Source of the DNA: Corynebacterium faecale
Lineage (GTDB): Bacteria; Actinomycetota; Actinomycetes; Mycobacteriales; Mycobacteriaceae
Length of the DNA stretch: 64,000 bases
NCBI RefSeq assembly: GCF_030408735.1
Contig: NZ_CP047204.1
Span: 1-64,000 of the forward strand
Direction: 5' to 3'
This document shows positions 23,775 to 33,635 of the stretch, in pieces; within the stretch, counting starts at the first letter, position 1; each line of letters opens with the position of its first letter. The translations under genes and the position numbers were made by a program. The notes beneath the pieces were generated by a model. That model was not told the origin of the DNA. It searched no databases and saw only the letters and a program-made list of their open reading frames with translations.

Positions 23775-23822
23775 CAAAAAACCGGGTACCACCGAGACAC
23801 TAGCGTCTCGGTGGCACCCGGT
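23775..23822 (-). terminator. crgA terminator
   Basis: A long stem (about 23779-23822) with arms ACCGGGT-A-CCACCGAGAC and GTCTCGGTGG-C-ACCCGGT. The A-run at 23775-23780 supplies the T-run for minus-strand transcripts. Confidence 0.9.
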
Positions 23823-23855
23823 TGTGCCTTCGCCGTAGAAGGTGGGGGAGGGCGG

Positions 23856-24128
23856 TTAACGCCAACCCATGGTCATCAACAGACCGATGATGATCAGGGC
23901 GAAACCGATACCGTAGTTCCAGGCATCCAGCTGTGCCATGAAGGCGATGTCCTCGCCTGCCAGGTAGTTGGTGACCAGCCAGATCAGGCCGATCAGCATG
24001 AAGGCGAACATGAGCACTATGTACCACTTGGGTGTTCCGGAGGAGTTGATCTTCACCGGGGTGCGGTTGGCGCTCGGGTTGCTGGATACCGGAGCGATTG
24101 CGTTCTTTGTAACTTTTGCCTTTGGCAC
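23856..24128 (-). CDS. crgA: Cell division protein CrgA
   Basis: CrgA is a small actinobacterial membrane protein that interacts with FtsZ, FtsI and other division proteins. The 90-residue sequence has a basic N-terminus and two transmembrane helices (about residues 35-55 and 70-88) with the conserved [20 protein letters not shown] and MTMGWR end. It precedes the pknB operon on the same strand, as in other actinobacteria. The 120-bp gap to pknB holds its promoter. Confidence 0.95.
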   Translation of the reverse strand: MPKAKVTKNAIAPVSSNPSANRTPVKINSSGTPKWYIVLMFAFMLIGLIWLVTNYLAGEDIAFMAQLDAWNYGIGFALIIIGLLMTMGWR

Positions 24129-24248
24129 GTGATTACACCTTCATTTTTCTAGTCATTTGTGGGGTTCAAATAACCGTTACGTTCGTCTCTCGAGCTTAAC
24201 GTACCAGTTGTGTTCCCGGTAGCCGGGTAGCGGTACAGCTGCACCGGC

Positions 24249-26189
24249 CTATGGATTAGGCACCAGTGCAGTCAGATCAAATTGGTAGAGCCTGACTGTC
24301 ACCACGGAATCCTTACGGATCGTGTCACCGGGGGCGGGTTCCTGGAAACCGATGCGTGATTGGTCCACCAGGGCTGGAGTGGGGATCGGATCACCAACGG
24401 ACAGTGACTCAGCCGGTGCGGTCCAACCGGCGTCACGGAGCGCGTCCTCGGCAGCTGAGATATTCAGACGCGCCAGGTCAGGCATCTGGATGAGCATGCC
24501 GTTGGAGATCTCCACCACGAGTGTGGAACCCTTGGCCAATTCCGTGCCCTGTCCGCTTATGGAAAGGACCTGGCCTTCCGGCTGGCTGCTGTCCACGTAG
24601 CGGAGGTCCGGGATGAAACCCAGCGTGGTGATATTGCTCTGCGCCTGTGACCACTGCATGCCGTCGATCACCGGAACACGCACCAGGGATGCACCCGTGG
24701 AGATGGTCAGGGTCACGGTGGATCCGATGCTGACTTCCTCACCGGAGGGTGGGTTCTGTTCGGTCACGGAACCGGCGGCGTAGTCATCGGAGGTTTCTTC
24801 ACGGATGGACTGGTTGAGCACCAGTCCCGCGGCCTCGAGCTGACGGGTTGCTTCCTCGAGGGGGAGTCCCTCCAGGTCGGGGACCTGGACCATTTCGCGT
24901 CCCGTGGAGATGGTCAGGGTGACGGTGGCGCCTTCACGGATTTCAGAGCCCACGTTGGGGCTGGTGCGGATGACCAGGCCCTCGGTGACATCGGGGCTGG
25001 GTTCGGTGGTCACCACGACTTCGAAGCCGAGGTTGCGCAGTTCCAGGACGGCTTCGTTCTCCGGCAGACCCACGATGTTGGGGATCTGTTGGGTGCTGGC
25101 GGTGGAGCTGTTGGTCATGAAGTCATAGGTGAAGGCACCGGCCACACCGATCACGCCGAGGGTGAGCACGATGGCGAGGGTGGTCAGAATGGGTGATCCA
25201 CGTTTTTTCTCTCTGGCAGGAATGGTGGCCGGGGTGGGTGTGGATAAGCGTTGCGGTTCCACCCGGGTCGGCGCAACTGGGATGGGGGCCGGGGTCACCG
25301 GTTCGTCGGGTTTTTCCACGTGCGCACGCGCGGCGCGGGAGACCGCGTTGCGGGAGAGCAGTTCAAGATCAGCGGCCATCTCCGCGGCGGTCTGGTAGCG
25401 GTCGGCGGGGTGCTTGGCCATGGCGGTGAGCACCACCGCGTCCACGTTGAGGGCTGCGGTGGGGGAGAGGTCGGGGATGTACTCCGACGGTGGGGTCGGG
25501 TCCTCCTGCACATGCTGATAGGCCACGGCGAAGGGGGATTCGCCCTCAAAAGGTGGCCGGCCGGTGACCAGTTCGTAGAGGACGCAACCGGCGGCGTAGA
25601 CATCTGAGCGGGCATCGGCGGGTTTGCCGCGCGCCTGCTCTGGGGAAAGGTATTGAGCGGTGCCGATGACCGCGGAGGTCTGGGTCATCGCGGAGGTGGA
25701 ATCATCCAGGGCGCGCGCGATACCGAAATCCATCACCTTCACGCCACCGGTGTTGGTGATCATGATGTTGGCGGGTTTCACATCGCGGTGCACAATGCCC
25801 GCCTCGTGTGAGGACTGCAGGGCGTGGCACACCGGGATCATGATGGTGGCGGCCTGATTGGGGGTGTAGGCGCCGTCGTTACGGATGATATCCCGCAGGT
25901 CGCGGCCATGGACACGTTCCATGACGATATAGGGAACCGAGATGTCATCGCGGTGCACCTCGCCGGTATCAAACACAGCCACGATGGAGGAGTGGCTGAG
26001 CTTGCCGGAGTTCTGTGCCTCACGGCGGAAACGTTCCCGGAAGTTGGCGTCCTTGGCCAGGTCACTGCGCAGCATCTTCACGGCCACTTCGCGGCCGATG
26101 AGTATGTCGGTGGCGGAGAATACCTCGCTCATGCCACCGGAACCGATGCTGGAGCCAAGCTGATAGCGATCAGCGATCACAAAGCTCAC
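24249..26189 (-). CDS. pknB: Serine/threonine protein kinase PknB with PASTA domains
   Basis: Membrane kinase that controls cell-wall synthesis and division and senses muropeptides or lipid II through its external PASTA domains. The 646-residue protein has a Hanks-type kinase domain (about residues 9-270; VAVKML lysine, HRDVKPAN with catalytic Asp136, DFGIAR), a juxtamembrane linker, one TM helix (about 335-357) and four PASTA repeats to the C-terminus. The octamer CTTATGGA at 24556-24563 lies in the third PASTA repeat, where the sense strand uses a rare ATA codon. It is the last gene of the operon and overlaps pknA by 4 bp. Confidence 0.98.
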   Translation of the reverse strand: MSFVIADRYQLGSSIGSGGMSEVFSATDILIGREVAVKMLRSDLAKDANFRERFRREAQNSGKLSHSSIVAVFDTGEVHRDDISVPYIVMERVHGRDLRDIIRNDGAYTPNQAATIMIPVCHALQSSHEAGIVHRDVKPANIMITNTGGVKVMDFGIARALDDSTSAMTQTSAVIGTAQYLSPEQARGKPADARSDVYAAGCVLYELVTGRPPFEGESPFAVAYQHVQEDPTPPSEYIPDLSPTAALNVDAVVLTAMAKHPADRYQTAAEMAADLELLSRNAVSRAARAHVEKPDEPVTPAPIPVAPTRVEPQRLSTPTPATIPAREKKRGSPILTTLAIVLTLGVIGVAGAFTYDFMTNSSTASTQQIPNIVGLPENEAVLELRNLGFEVVVTTEPSPDVTEGLVIRTSPNVGSEIREGATVTLTISTGREMVQVPDLEGLPLEEATRQLEAAGLVLNQSIREETSDDYAAGSVTEQNPPSGEEVSIGSTVTLTISTGASLVRVPVIDGMQWSQAQSNITTLGFIPDLRYVDSSQPEGQVLSISGQGTELAKGSTLVVEISNGMLIQMPDLARLNISAAEDALRDAGWTAPAESLSVGDPIPTPALVDQSRIGFQEPAPGDTIRKDSVVTVRLYQFDLTALVPNP

Positions 26190-27664
26190 GGGTTTCCTCC
26201 AACGTTCAATAATTCATCGAGCGAGACCAGCAGTTCATCCGCAGGGGAGAGGGTCTCCCCAGGTGCTCCTGGATTCTGCTGACCGGGACCGCCCGGCCCT
26301 GTTGGACCACCGGGGCCGGTGGGGTTGCCGGTTGGGACCCCGGGGGTTCCGGGTGCAGTGGGTTCGGCTGGTCCCCCTGTCCCGGTCGTCTGGGTTGGTG
26401 AGGTGGGGCTGGTGGTCTCCTCCTGGCTAGTCGGTGTTTCCGGCTGTGATGTTTCATTCTGCGTCGGAATCGGCTGCGGTGACGGTTGAACCGGGGGTGG
26501 TGTGACCACCTGCGGTTCCTCAGGTGTGGCCTCCTCCGGGGTGATCGTCTGCGTCACGGTCGCCGGGGTGGTGGTCTCCTCAGAGTCACCGAACAGCATT
26601 CCGGTGGCACCGGCATAGATGACAGCACCAATGATAACCGCCAGCAGCACCGCAATGAACAACCCGATCCCCACACCTGAACCGCGCGGCTCCGCGGTGG
26701 GTACCACGGTGGTGGGGCGTGCCACCTGGCCCAGCATGGCGGTTGATGCGCTTGGCGACGGCGCCACCGCCACCGCCTGCACCGCTTCCGTGCGCGGGTG
26801 CGGTGGGCGTTGGCCCAGGCGCACCGCAGAAACCGCGAGTGCGAGTTCATTACCATCAGCGAACCGGCGGGCGGGATCCTTGCGCAGGGCGATGCCGATG
26901 AGTTCCCTGGCCTGGGCGCTGATAGTGGTAGACATCTGTGGAGGTGCTTCATTGATGTGGGCAATCGCCACCGACACGGAGGAATCCCCGGTGAACGGGC
27001 GCCTGCCGGCGAGCATCTCATAACCCACCACACCCAGGGAATAGACATCGCTGGCGGGGGTGACCTGATGGCCCTGAGCCTGCTCCGGGGAGACGTACTG
27101 GGCCGTGCCCACCACCATGCCCGTGCGGGTCAACGGCACAGAGGCAGCCGCCTTGGCGATACCGAAGTCCGTGATCTTTAAAATGCCATTGGCCGTAACC
27201 AGCATGTTGCCCGGTTTGATATCGCGGTGCACCAGACCCATCCGGTGGATCACCGACAACCCGTGCGCTGCCTGTTCCATCACATCGAGCGCCAGCTCCT
27301 CAGGGAGGGTGCCTTCGCGCTCCAGCATGTCCGCCAGGGACTCGCCACGGATATATTCCAGGACGATGAAACAGAAGGTGTGCCCCGCCGGATCCGCCAC
27401 CTCACGGTAGTCATGGGTGGTCACCACATGATCGGAATGGATGTTCTCCGCGGCCTGCGCCTCCTGGCGGAAGCGGGTGAGGAACTCCTGGTTATCGGAG
27501 AACTCCGGTCGGAGAACCTTGAGTGCCACCTCGCGGTCATTGACCACATCATCTGCCAACCACACGGTGGACATCCCGCCGTGGCCCACGATCCACTGCA
27601 GCCGGTAATCCGGTCCGATCAGGTTCTGTAGGCGGTCTTTTCCTGTGGAGTCGGGGAAACTCAT
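26186..27664 (-). CDS. pknA: Serine/threonine protein kinase PknA
   Basis: Companion kinase of PknB that phosphorylates division and wall proteins. The 492-residue protein has a Hanks kinase domain (about residues 18-280; HRDIKPGNML, DFGIAKAA), one TM segment (IGLFIAVLLAVIIGAVIYAG, about residues 340-360) and a Pro/Gly/Thr-rich external tail with no PASTA repeats. It overlaps pbpA by 1 bp and pknB by 4 bp. Confidence 0.97.
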   Translation of the reverse strand: MSFPDSTGKDRLQNLIGPDYRLQWIVGHGGMSTVWLADDVVNDREVALKVLRPEFSDNQEFLTRFRQEAQAAENIHSDHVVTTHDYREVADPAGHTFCFIVLEYIRGESLADMLEREGTLPEELALDVMEQAAHGLSVIHRMGLVHRDIKPGNMLVTANGILKITDFGIAKAAASVPLTRTGMVVGTAQYVSPEQAQGHQVTPASDVYSLGVVGYEMLAGRRPFTGDSSVSVAIAHINEAPPQMSTTISAQARELIGIALRKDPARRFADGNELALAVSAVRLGQRPPHPRTEAVQAVAVAPSPSASTAMLGQVARPTTVVPTAEPRGSGVGIGLFIAVLLAVIIGAVIYAGATGMLFGDSEETTTPATVTQTITPEEATPEEPQVVTPPPVQPSPQPIPTQNETSQPETPTSQEETTSPTSPTQTTGTGGPAEPTAPGTPGVPTGNPTGPGGPTGPGGPGQQNPGAPGETLSPADELLVSLDELLNVGGNP

Positions 27665-29091
27665 CAGTTCAGGCCCCCTGAGGCCTGCAATACGGCACGG
27701 CCGATGGGGGCGGCCACGGCACCACCGGTGGCGCCGGTTCCGAACCCACCACCGTTTTTCACGAGCACGGCCACGGCCACATCATCGGCGAAGGCCACGT
27801 ACCAGGTGTGCGGAGGGGTGCCCTCACCACCGTGTTCGGCAGTACCGGTCTTGGAGGCGATATCCGCTCCGGTGTATCCCGAGGTGTTGCGCTCGGAGGC
27901 CTTCATCAGCTCGGTGAGCTGTTCAGCGATCTCAGGTTCAATGCCACCATCGGACTCCGGATCATGGGTGGACAGCTCGCTCAAGTCCTGAGCTGTCACC
28001 TTGGATACCAGATAGGGCTCCATGCGGACACCACCGTTGGATACGGTGGCGGCCATGACGGCGGCCTGGAGAACATTCATCTCCACATCGCGCTGGCCGA
28101 TGGAGGACTGACCCAGGGCGGCATCATCCGGGAGGTCTCCCAGGCCACCACTGACATTGGGGATACCCAGATCGTAGTTCCTGCCCACACCGAAATCACC
28201 GGCGGAGTCACGCAGGGCATCCGCACCCACATCAACACTCATCTCCACAAATGCGGTGTTGCAGGACAGGGCGAAAGCGGTTTGCAGGGTGGTGGTGCCA
28301 CCACCCGCGCAGGCCTGACCGGCGTAGTTGGTCAGGGTGGTGTTGGTGCCAGGCAGCGTCACTGCGGCCGCGGCGGTCACGGAGGAGTCCGGGGTGTAAC
28401 CGTTCTCCAGACCTGCTGCGGTGGTGATGATCTTGAAGATCGATCCCGGTGGCAGTGATTCCTGCGTGGCGTGATTGAGCAGCGGAGCCTGCGGATCGGA
28501 GGTGTACTCAGCCCAGGCGTCCTGCGCGGTGGCGGGGTTCACGATGTCATTGGGATCAAAACTGGGGGAGGACGCCATCGCCAGCACCTCACCGGTGCTG
28601 GGGCGCAGAGCCACCACAGCGCCCTCATAACCATTGTTGGTCAGCTGGTTATAGGCGGTTTCCTGCAGGGTCGGATCAAGTGTGAGCTCGATATTGGCAC
28701 CGCGGGTGGAGTTGCCTGAGATCACGTCCAACCACTGGGAGGTGAACAGTGAGGAGTCCGTGCCGTTGAGTACTGAGTTATAACCGGATTCCAGACCTGC
28801 TGCTCCATAGATATCGGACAGATAGCCCTGCACCGGGGCAAAGGCTTCCGGGCTGGTGACATACTGGCGCTGGTAGTAGCCGTTGGCATCTTCATAGGAC
28901 TCCGCCAGCACCTGGCCACCCGCGGAGATCTGCCCACGCGGGGTGGATTTGGTCTCCAGGAAGGCACGGTTGTTCAGGGGGTTCTGGGCCAGGTCATCCT
29001 CGCGGAAACCCTGGATCCAGGTGAGGTTGCCCAACAGGACCACGATGAGGATCAGGGCGAAGAGAGAGGTGATGCGGATGGACTTGTTCAT
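27664..29091 (-). CDS. pbpA: Class B penicillin-binding protein (PbpA)
   Basis: Peptidoglycan transpeptidase that partners the SEDS protein encoded upstream. The 475-residue protein has an N-terminal signal anchor, a linker domain, and a transpeptidase domain with SIFK (nucleophile Ser217), SCN (SCNTAF) and KTG (SKTGTAEHG) motifs. It overlaps rodA by 4 bp (ATGA). Confidence 0.96.
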   Translation of the reverse strand: MNKSIRITSLFALILIVVLLGNLTWIQGFREDDLAQNPLNNRAFLETKSTPRGQISAGGQVLAESYEDANGYYQRQYVTSPEAFAPVQGYLSDIYGAAGLESGYNSVLNGTDSSLFTSQWLDVISGNSTRGANIELTLDPTLQETAYNQLTNNGYEGAVVALRPSTGEVLAMASSPSFDPNDIVNPATAQDAWAEYTSDPQAPLLNHATQESLPPGSIFKIITTAAGLENGYTPDSSVTAAAAVTLPGTNTTLTNYAGQACAGGGTTTLQTAFALSCNTAFVEMSVDVGADALRDSAGDFGVGRNYDLGIPNVSGGLGDLPDDAALGQSSIGQRDVEMNVLQAAVMAATVSNGGVRMEPYLVSKVTAQDLSELSTHDPESDGGIEPEIAEQLTELMKASERNTSGYTGADIASKTGTAEHGGEGTPPHTWYVAFADDVAVAVLVKNGGGFGTGATGGAVAAPIGRAVLQASGGLN

Positions 29092-30431
29092 ACCGTGACG
29101 CCCTCCGCACTGTCGGCTTCCTCACGGGCCCGCATGATGGCGGGACGACGTGCGCTGTCGGAGATCCGCAGCAGGATGGCCACCAGGATGTAGTTGGCCA
29201 TGAGTGAGGAACCACCCTGGGACATGAACGGGGTGGTCAGTCCGGTCATGGGCATGAGTGCTGAGATGCCCGCAACCACCACGAACACCTGGATCATGAT
29301 GGTCATGGACAGACCGGAGGCCACGAGCTTTCCATAGGTATCGCGGGTGGCCATGGCGGTGCGCATGCCGCGGGTAACCAGCACACCGAACAGGATGATG
29401 ATGGCGGACAGGCCGATCAGACCCATCTCCTCGCCGATGGCTGCCAGAATGAAATCTGAATGCGCCACGGGCACCATATTGGGATAACCCTGGCCCACAC
29501 CGGTGCCGGTGATGCCACCCCAGCTCATCCCGAACAGGGACTGCGAGAGCTGATAACCGGTGGTGTCATAGTGAGCCACCGGGTCCAGGAAGTTCTGTAC
29601 ACGTTCCTGGATCTTGCCGGAGACCTGGTACACCGCATAGGCGCCCACGGCCACCAGCACGGCGCCGATGAGCAGCCAGGAGCCACGCCCCGTGGCCAGG
29701 TACACCATCACCAGGACGGTGGAGAACAACAACAGGGCGGGGCCGAAGTCATTCGCGCCGGCCATGATGAGGATGGCCAGGGCCCACACCACCAGGATGG
29801 GGGCCAGGTCGCGCAGACGTGGGAAATCCATGCCCAGGAAGCGGCGACCAGCAACGGTGAACAGGGCACGCTTGGTGGCCAGCAACTGCGCGAAGAAGAG
29901 CAGGAGGAGGATCTTGGAGAACTCACCCGGCTGGATGGAGAACGGTCCCAACCAGATCCAGATGCGGGCCTCCACGTTGGCGGGCTGCGGCCACACCAGG
30001 GGCAGCGCCAGGAGGACAATGCCCACGATGCCCAGCAGGTAGGAATAGCGGGACAATGCCTTGTAATCACGCAGGATCAGCAGCACCACCACCATCAGGG
30101 CCACACCGATGAAGGTCCACATCAGGTGGCTGTTCACGGTGGAGAAACCTGTGGCCAGGTCGAGCCGGTAGATCATCACCAGGCCGATACCGTTGAGTAC
30201 GGCCACCACCGGCAACATGATCTGATCAGCGAAGGGGGCCACAAAACACATGGCCAGGTGGGCAGTCACCAGCACACCCATGTAACCCAGGATGAGGATC
30301 AGGATCTGTGAATCCAGCTCGTTGCCCATGGCCAGCTCGAGGCTCACGAACATGACAGCCACCACCAGGGTGGCCAGCATGAGCAACCACATCTCGGTGC
30401 GGCGCATCTTCAATTTCTCTACAACGTTCAT
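29088..30431 (-). CDS. rodA: SEDS-family peptidoglycan polymerase (RodA/FtsW)
   Basis: Lipid II-polymerising SEDS protein of elongation (RodA) type by synteny. The 447-residue protein has ten or more membrane segments and the conserved LIFFAQLLATKRALF, GSWLLIGA and QGYPNMVPVAHSDFILAAIGEE regions. It is immediately upstream of, and coupled to, its cognate class B PBP. It overlaps pstP by 4 bp. Confidence 0.95.
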   Translation of the reverse strand: MNVVEKLKMRRTEMWLLMLATLVVAVMFVSLELAMGNELDSQILILILGYMGVLVTAHLAMCFVAPFADQIMLPVVAVLNGIGLVMIYRLDLATGFSTVNSHLMWTFIGVALMVVVLLILRDYKALSRYSYLLGIVGIVLLALPLVWPQPANVEARIWIWLGPFSIQPGEFSKILLLLFFAQLLATKRALFTVAGRRFLGMDFPRLRDLAPILVVWALAILIMAGANDFGPALLLFSTVLVMVYLATGRGSWLLIGAVLVAVGAYAVYQVSGKIQERVQNFLDPVAHYDTTGYQLSQSLFGMSWGGITGTGVGQGYPNMVPVAHSDFILAAIGEEMGLIGLSAIIILFGVLVTRGMRTAMATRDTYGKLVASGLSMTIMIQVFVVVAGISALMPMTGLTTPFMSQGGSSLMANYILVAILLRISDSARRPAIMRAREEADSAEGVTV

Positions 30432-31744
30432 GACACCTCCCTGCAGTTCACTCCTGGTCTGTCGCGGAATCCGCCCTCCTGTGTACTCACACAGGCAGGC
30501 AGTGCCTGTCCCGCAAGGCGTTGCATCTGCGCCTGGACCTCGTCATAGGATCCTGACGGCAACCCCTCGATGCTGCCCCGGAGGCTTTCCGGGAGATCAT
30601 CCACGGTGAATGGGGGATCGGTGGTGCAGTCATCCAACAGGGTCAGTTCGCCATCGCGGTCGATGCAGGCCACCTTGTACGGTTCGTGGAGATCAACTCC
30701 GAAGACGCGGTAATCCACACCCTGTTCCACGGTGATGGTGTCATCGGTGCCGGCGGCAACGAAGTAGGTGGTGTTGATACGGTTGTAGCCCCACCATCCA
30801 GCGGCGACTACACCGATGAGGACGATCAGGGCTACGACCAGTGCACCTAGCTTGCGGGAGGATTTCTCCGGTGGTTGTTCAATCTCCGGAACCGGATCAA
30901 TGGTCTTGGGTTCACGGGAGATGGCGGCGGCACGGCTTGCGGCGGTATCCGGGCGGGCGATATCCGGCTGGTCACCGTTGAGAGCGCCGGCGGTGACGGC
31001 GGCAGCGGTGCCCACTGCTGGGTCATCACCGGCTACCTCCACCACATCGGCCACCACGATGGTGACATTGTCGGGGCCGCCGGAACGCAGAGCTAGATCC
31101 ACCAGACGCTGGGTTGCCTCCTCCGGGGTGCCCAGGCGGAGGGTTTCCTCAATGGTGGAGTGGGTGACGGGATCGGACAGTCCGTCGGAGCACAACAGCA
31201 CGCGGTCGCCCACCCGGGCGTCGAAAGTCAGCAGGGTCGGCTCAACCGGGTGACCGGTGTAGGCCTTGAGGATCAGCGAACGCTGCGGGTGGGTGGACAC
31301 ATCCTCGGGGTCGAGTTTGCCCTCGGCCACCAGCGACTGCACGAACGTGTCATCCACGGTGAGCTGGGTGAGGTTGCCATCGCGCAGCATATAACCGCGG
31401 GAGTCACCCACATGGCACAAGGCCAGTTCCCGGCCGTTGAACATCATGGCGGTCAGGGTGGTGCCCATGCCATCACGGGTGGCATCCTCGCGGATACCTT
31501 CAGCGATGGCGGCGTTGGCCTCATCGGCGACCATGCCCATCAGGGCGAGCATGTCATTGTCACCCGGGTAGGTGTCCAGCGTCCGCAGATGGTTGATCAT
31601 CAGCTGCGAGGCGATCTCCCCAGCAGCGTGTCCACCCATTCCATCAGCCAACGCCAACATGAAGGGCCCCGCATAAGCGGAATCCTCATTGTTGGCACGC
31701 ACCAGCCCGCGGTCCGAGGCCACGGCAAAATCAAGTTTCAGCAT
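30428..31744 (-). CDS. pstP: PP2C-family Ser/Thr protein phosphatase
   Basis: Dephosphorylates PknA and PknB substrates. The 438-residue protein has an N-terminal PPM/PP2C domain (about residues 1-235) with metal-binding motifs RANNEDS, ADGMGGHAAG, CSDGLSD and GGPDNVTIV. A linker, one TM helix (about residues 295-318) and an external C-terminal domain with four Cys residues follow. In C. glutamicum this gene is called ppp. It overlaps fhaB by 1 bp. Confidence 0.96.
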   Translation of the reverse strand: MLKLDFAVASDRGLVRANNEDSAYAGPFMLALADGMGGHAAGEIASQLMINHLRTLDTYPGDNDMLALMGMVADEANAAIAEGIREDATRDGMGTTLTAMMFNGRELALCHVGDSRGYMLRDGNLTQLTVDDTFVQSLVAEGKLDPEDVSTHPQRSLILKAYTGHPVEPTLLTFDARVGDRVLLCSDGLSDPVTHSTIEETLRLGTPEEATQRLVDLALRSGGPDNVTIVVADVVEVAGDDPAVGTAAAVTAGALNGDQPDIARPDTAASRAAAISREPKTIDPVPEIEQPPEKSSRKLGALVVALIVLIGVVAAGWWGYNRINTTYFVAAGTDDTITVEQGVDYRVFGVDLHEPYKVACIDRDGELTLLDDCTTDPPFTVDDLPESLRGSIEGLPSGSYDEVQAQMQRLAGQALPACVSTQEGGFRDRPGVNCREVS

Positions 31745-32211
31745 CAGGGCACAAGCCTCACCGTTGTTCGACCAATACGAATATCCGTCCCCACCTCGAC
31801 CCCCTCAGGTTGGTCAATTCTCAGACCACCCACGAAGGTGCCGTTGCGGGAATCCAGGTCCTCCACAAACCATTCCGACCCACGCTTAAAAATCCGTGCA
31901 TGTCTGCCGGAAGCATAATCATCCCCCACCACGAACGTGCAGTCCATACTCCGACCAAGCACCATGTCATCCGCCACCTCCATCGAGGAGCCGGCGAGCG
32001 GCCCTTCAATGACGGTGAGCAGACGCGGCGGGGAGGAACGGTTGAAGGCGCGCGCAAGGCCCTGCGGAGCGGCCACCGACGTGCTTGTCGACGCAGCCCC
32101 CACGACCTTCAGGTCATTCTTCATTGCTCTCAATGCCAGGACCACAAACAGCCACAGCACCACCAGCAGTGCCACGCGCAACCCCAGAAGGACCAGCGAA
32201 TCCATACTCAA
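31744..32211 (-). CDS. fhaB: FHA-domain protein FhaB
   Basis: Phosphothreonine-binding adapter that links the kinases to wall and division machinery. The 155-residue protein has an N-terminal membrane helix (about residues 6-28) and an FHA domain (about 75-150) with VLGRS, GRHARIF and DLDSRNGTFVGG motifs. It lies 9 bp downstream of fhaA. Confidence 0.95.
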   Translation of the reverse strand: MSMDSLVLLGLRVALLVVLWLFVVLALRAMKNDLKVVGAASTSTSVAAPQGLARAFNRSSPPRLLTVIEGPLAGSSMEVADDMVLGRSMDCTFVVGDDYASGRHARIFKRGSEWFVEDLDSRNGTFVGGLRIDQPEGVEVGTDIRIGRTTVRLVP

Positions 32212-32220
32212 CCTCTCCCG

Positions 32221-33120
32221 TTACGGGCTGACAATACGTACTTCGATACTTGAATGTCCCACCGTGATGACATCCCCATCAGCCAACAACCAATTATCCA
32301 CCGGGGTGTCATTGACGGTGGTGCCATTGGTCGACTTCAGATCCACCAGAATCGCATCCCGCCCATCCCAGGTGATCTCAGCATGCTGACGGGACACACC
32401 CGTATCCGGAAGACGCAGATCAGCATCATTACTGCGGCCAATGATGTTGGAACCCTCCTTCACCACATAGGTGCGGCTGGAACCATCCTGCAGCAGCAGT
32501 GACACCACAGGCCCGGAGGACTGCGGAACACTATGGCGGTTGGCATCCGCCGGGGGCTGTTGCGGCACTCCCTGTGCCAATGGGCGACCCGCGGGTTGTG
32601 CGGGCAGAAACTCAGTACCGGAATAAGGGGAATCGTCAGACATGTTCTTTGACTCGCTTTCTGTGACAGTCAGGACACCATCACCGTCCATAGGCAGGAA
32701 ACCACTGTTCAACTCCGGATCCGGATCCTTCTCCGAATCAGACTTCAACTGGCCCGTGTGCCTCGCCTGGTCTTCAGCGATCAACACAACCACCGGACCG
32801 GCCAGTGACCAATCGTTATTCCTACAGAACCTCATCATCTGATCAGCGAAACGGCCAGCCAGACCCGGAGAAGTCTCCAGGAGGTTCGAAAAATCATTGG
32901 GACTCACAGACACCTTGAACACATTCGGTGCCTCAACATAACCGTCTGCCGTGTGAACCACATTATCCTCAGCCTCCTGCTTGAGCAGTTCCTCAAGCTC
33001 AGCTGGGACAACACGGCCCCGAAAGACAAACGCCAACGCATTATCCAGGCCGCGCTGCAAAGAACTGTCCAGCTTTGCCAGACTGTTCATCGCATTAGCC
33101 ACTCGACCAGAACCAGCCAA
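32221..33120 (-). CDS. fhaA: FHA-domain protein FhaA
   Basis: Cytoplasmic adapter whose mycobacterial homologue binds phosphorylated MviN in lipid II export. The 299-residue protein has the N-terminal FhaA/DUF3662 domain (about residues 10-125), a disordered linker and a C-terminal FHA domain (about 215-298: IIGRSNDADL, VSRQHAEI, LKSTNGTTVN). The TTG start at 33120 is chosen because AGGAGG lies 9 bp upstream; an in-frame ATG at 33090 is the alternative. First gene of the seven-gene kinase operon; its promoter lies in 33121-33413. Confidence 0.94.
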   Translation of the reverse strand: MAGSGRVANAMNSLAKLDSSLQRGLDNALAFVFRGRVVPAELEELLKQEAEDNVVHTADGYVEAPNVFKVSVSPNDFSNLLETSPGLAGRFADQMMRFCRNNDWSLAGPVVVLIAEDQARHTGQLKSDSEKDPDPELNSGFLPMDGDGVLTVTESESKNMSDDSPYSGTEFLPAQPAGRPLAQGVPQQPPADANRHSVPQSSGPVVSLLLQDGSSRTYVVKEGSNIIGRSNDADLRLPDTGVSRQHAEITWDGRDAILVDLKSTNGTTVNDTPVDNWLLADGDVITVGHSSIEVRIVSP

Positions 33121-33413
33121 TTGGTGCGACCTCCTTCAAGATAAATGTGTATTCAATAGGTAGAAACGCCTAAGGACATGCGTTTGTCCCACCCTGTGAC
33201 TTAAAACTTCATACAGGGTTTATCTATTGCCTCGGTGGGGCAAGCGCACGATAGCGTCATTATAAGGGTGCGGACCGAAGAAGTTATAGGCTGAACCGCC
33301 CACCAGCAAATCTTTATAGGTTTGTTGTGAACGCTGAAATAGGGTTTGAGCTGCCGATTTGGTATTCCCGCAGGAGTGCGTGCTATCTTAGATAAGTCGC
33401 AAAAACAACACCC

Positions 33414-33496
33414 GCCCGGGTGGCGGAATGGCAGACGCGCTGGCTTCAGGTGCCAGTGTCCGCAAGGGCGTGGGGGTTCAAGTCCCCCCCCGGGCA
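33414..33496 (+). tRNA. tRNA-Leu (CAG)
   Basis: Class II cloverleaf: acceptor GCCCGGG/CCCGGGC, anticodon stem-loop CTGGC-TTCAGGT-GCCAG (CAG), a variable arm, T-arm GGTTCAAGTCC and discriminator A. CCA is not encoded. Confidence 0.96.
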
Positions 33497-33502
33497 CAAC
33501 TC

Positions 33503-33536
33503 AAGACCACCCTCCTCATGGAGGGTGGTCTTTTTG
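33503..33536 (+). terminator. tRNA-Leu terminator
   Basis: AAGACCACCCTCC pairs with GGAGGGTGGTCTT across a TCAT loop, followed by a T-run. Confidence 0.93.
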
Positions 33537-33554
33537 GTCTCCGGGGTCGCCGAC

Positions 33555-33621
33555 GTGCATAACGTCACAAGATTTCAGTGAAAACACACCCTTTTGGTTG
33601 AAATCTTGTGACGTTATGCAC
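33555..33621. repeat. Perfect 23-bp inverted repeat, 21-bp spacer
   Basis: The left arm 33555-33577 (starting GTGCATAACGTCACAAG) is the exact reverse complement of 33599-33621. There is no T-run, and it is not needed as a terminator because one lies just upstream. It ends 15 bp before the first possible start of the next gene, so it could be a regulatory hairpin, a recombination site or a nuclease target. Confidence 0.88.
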
Positions 33622-33635
33622 GGCATGAGCAAAGA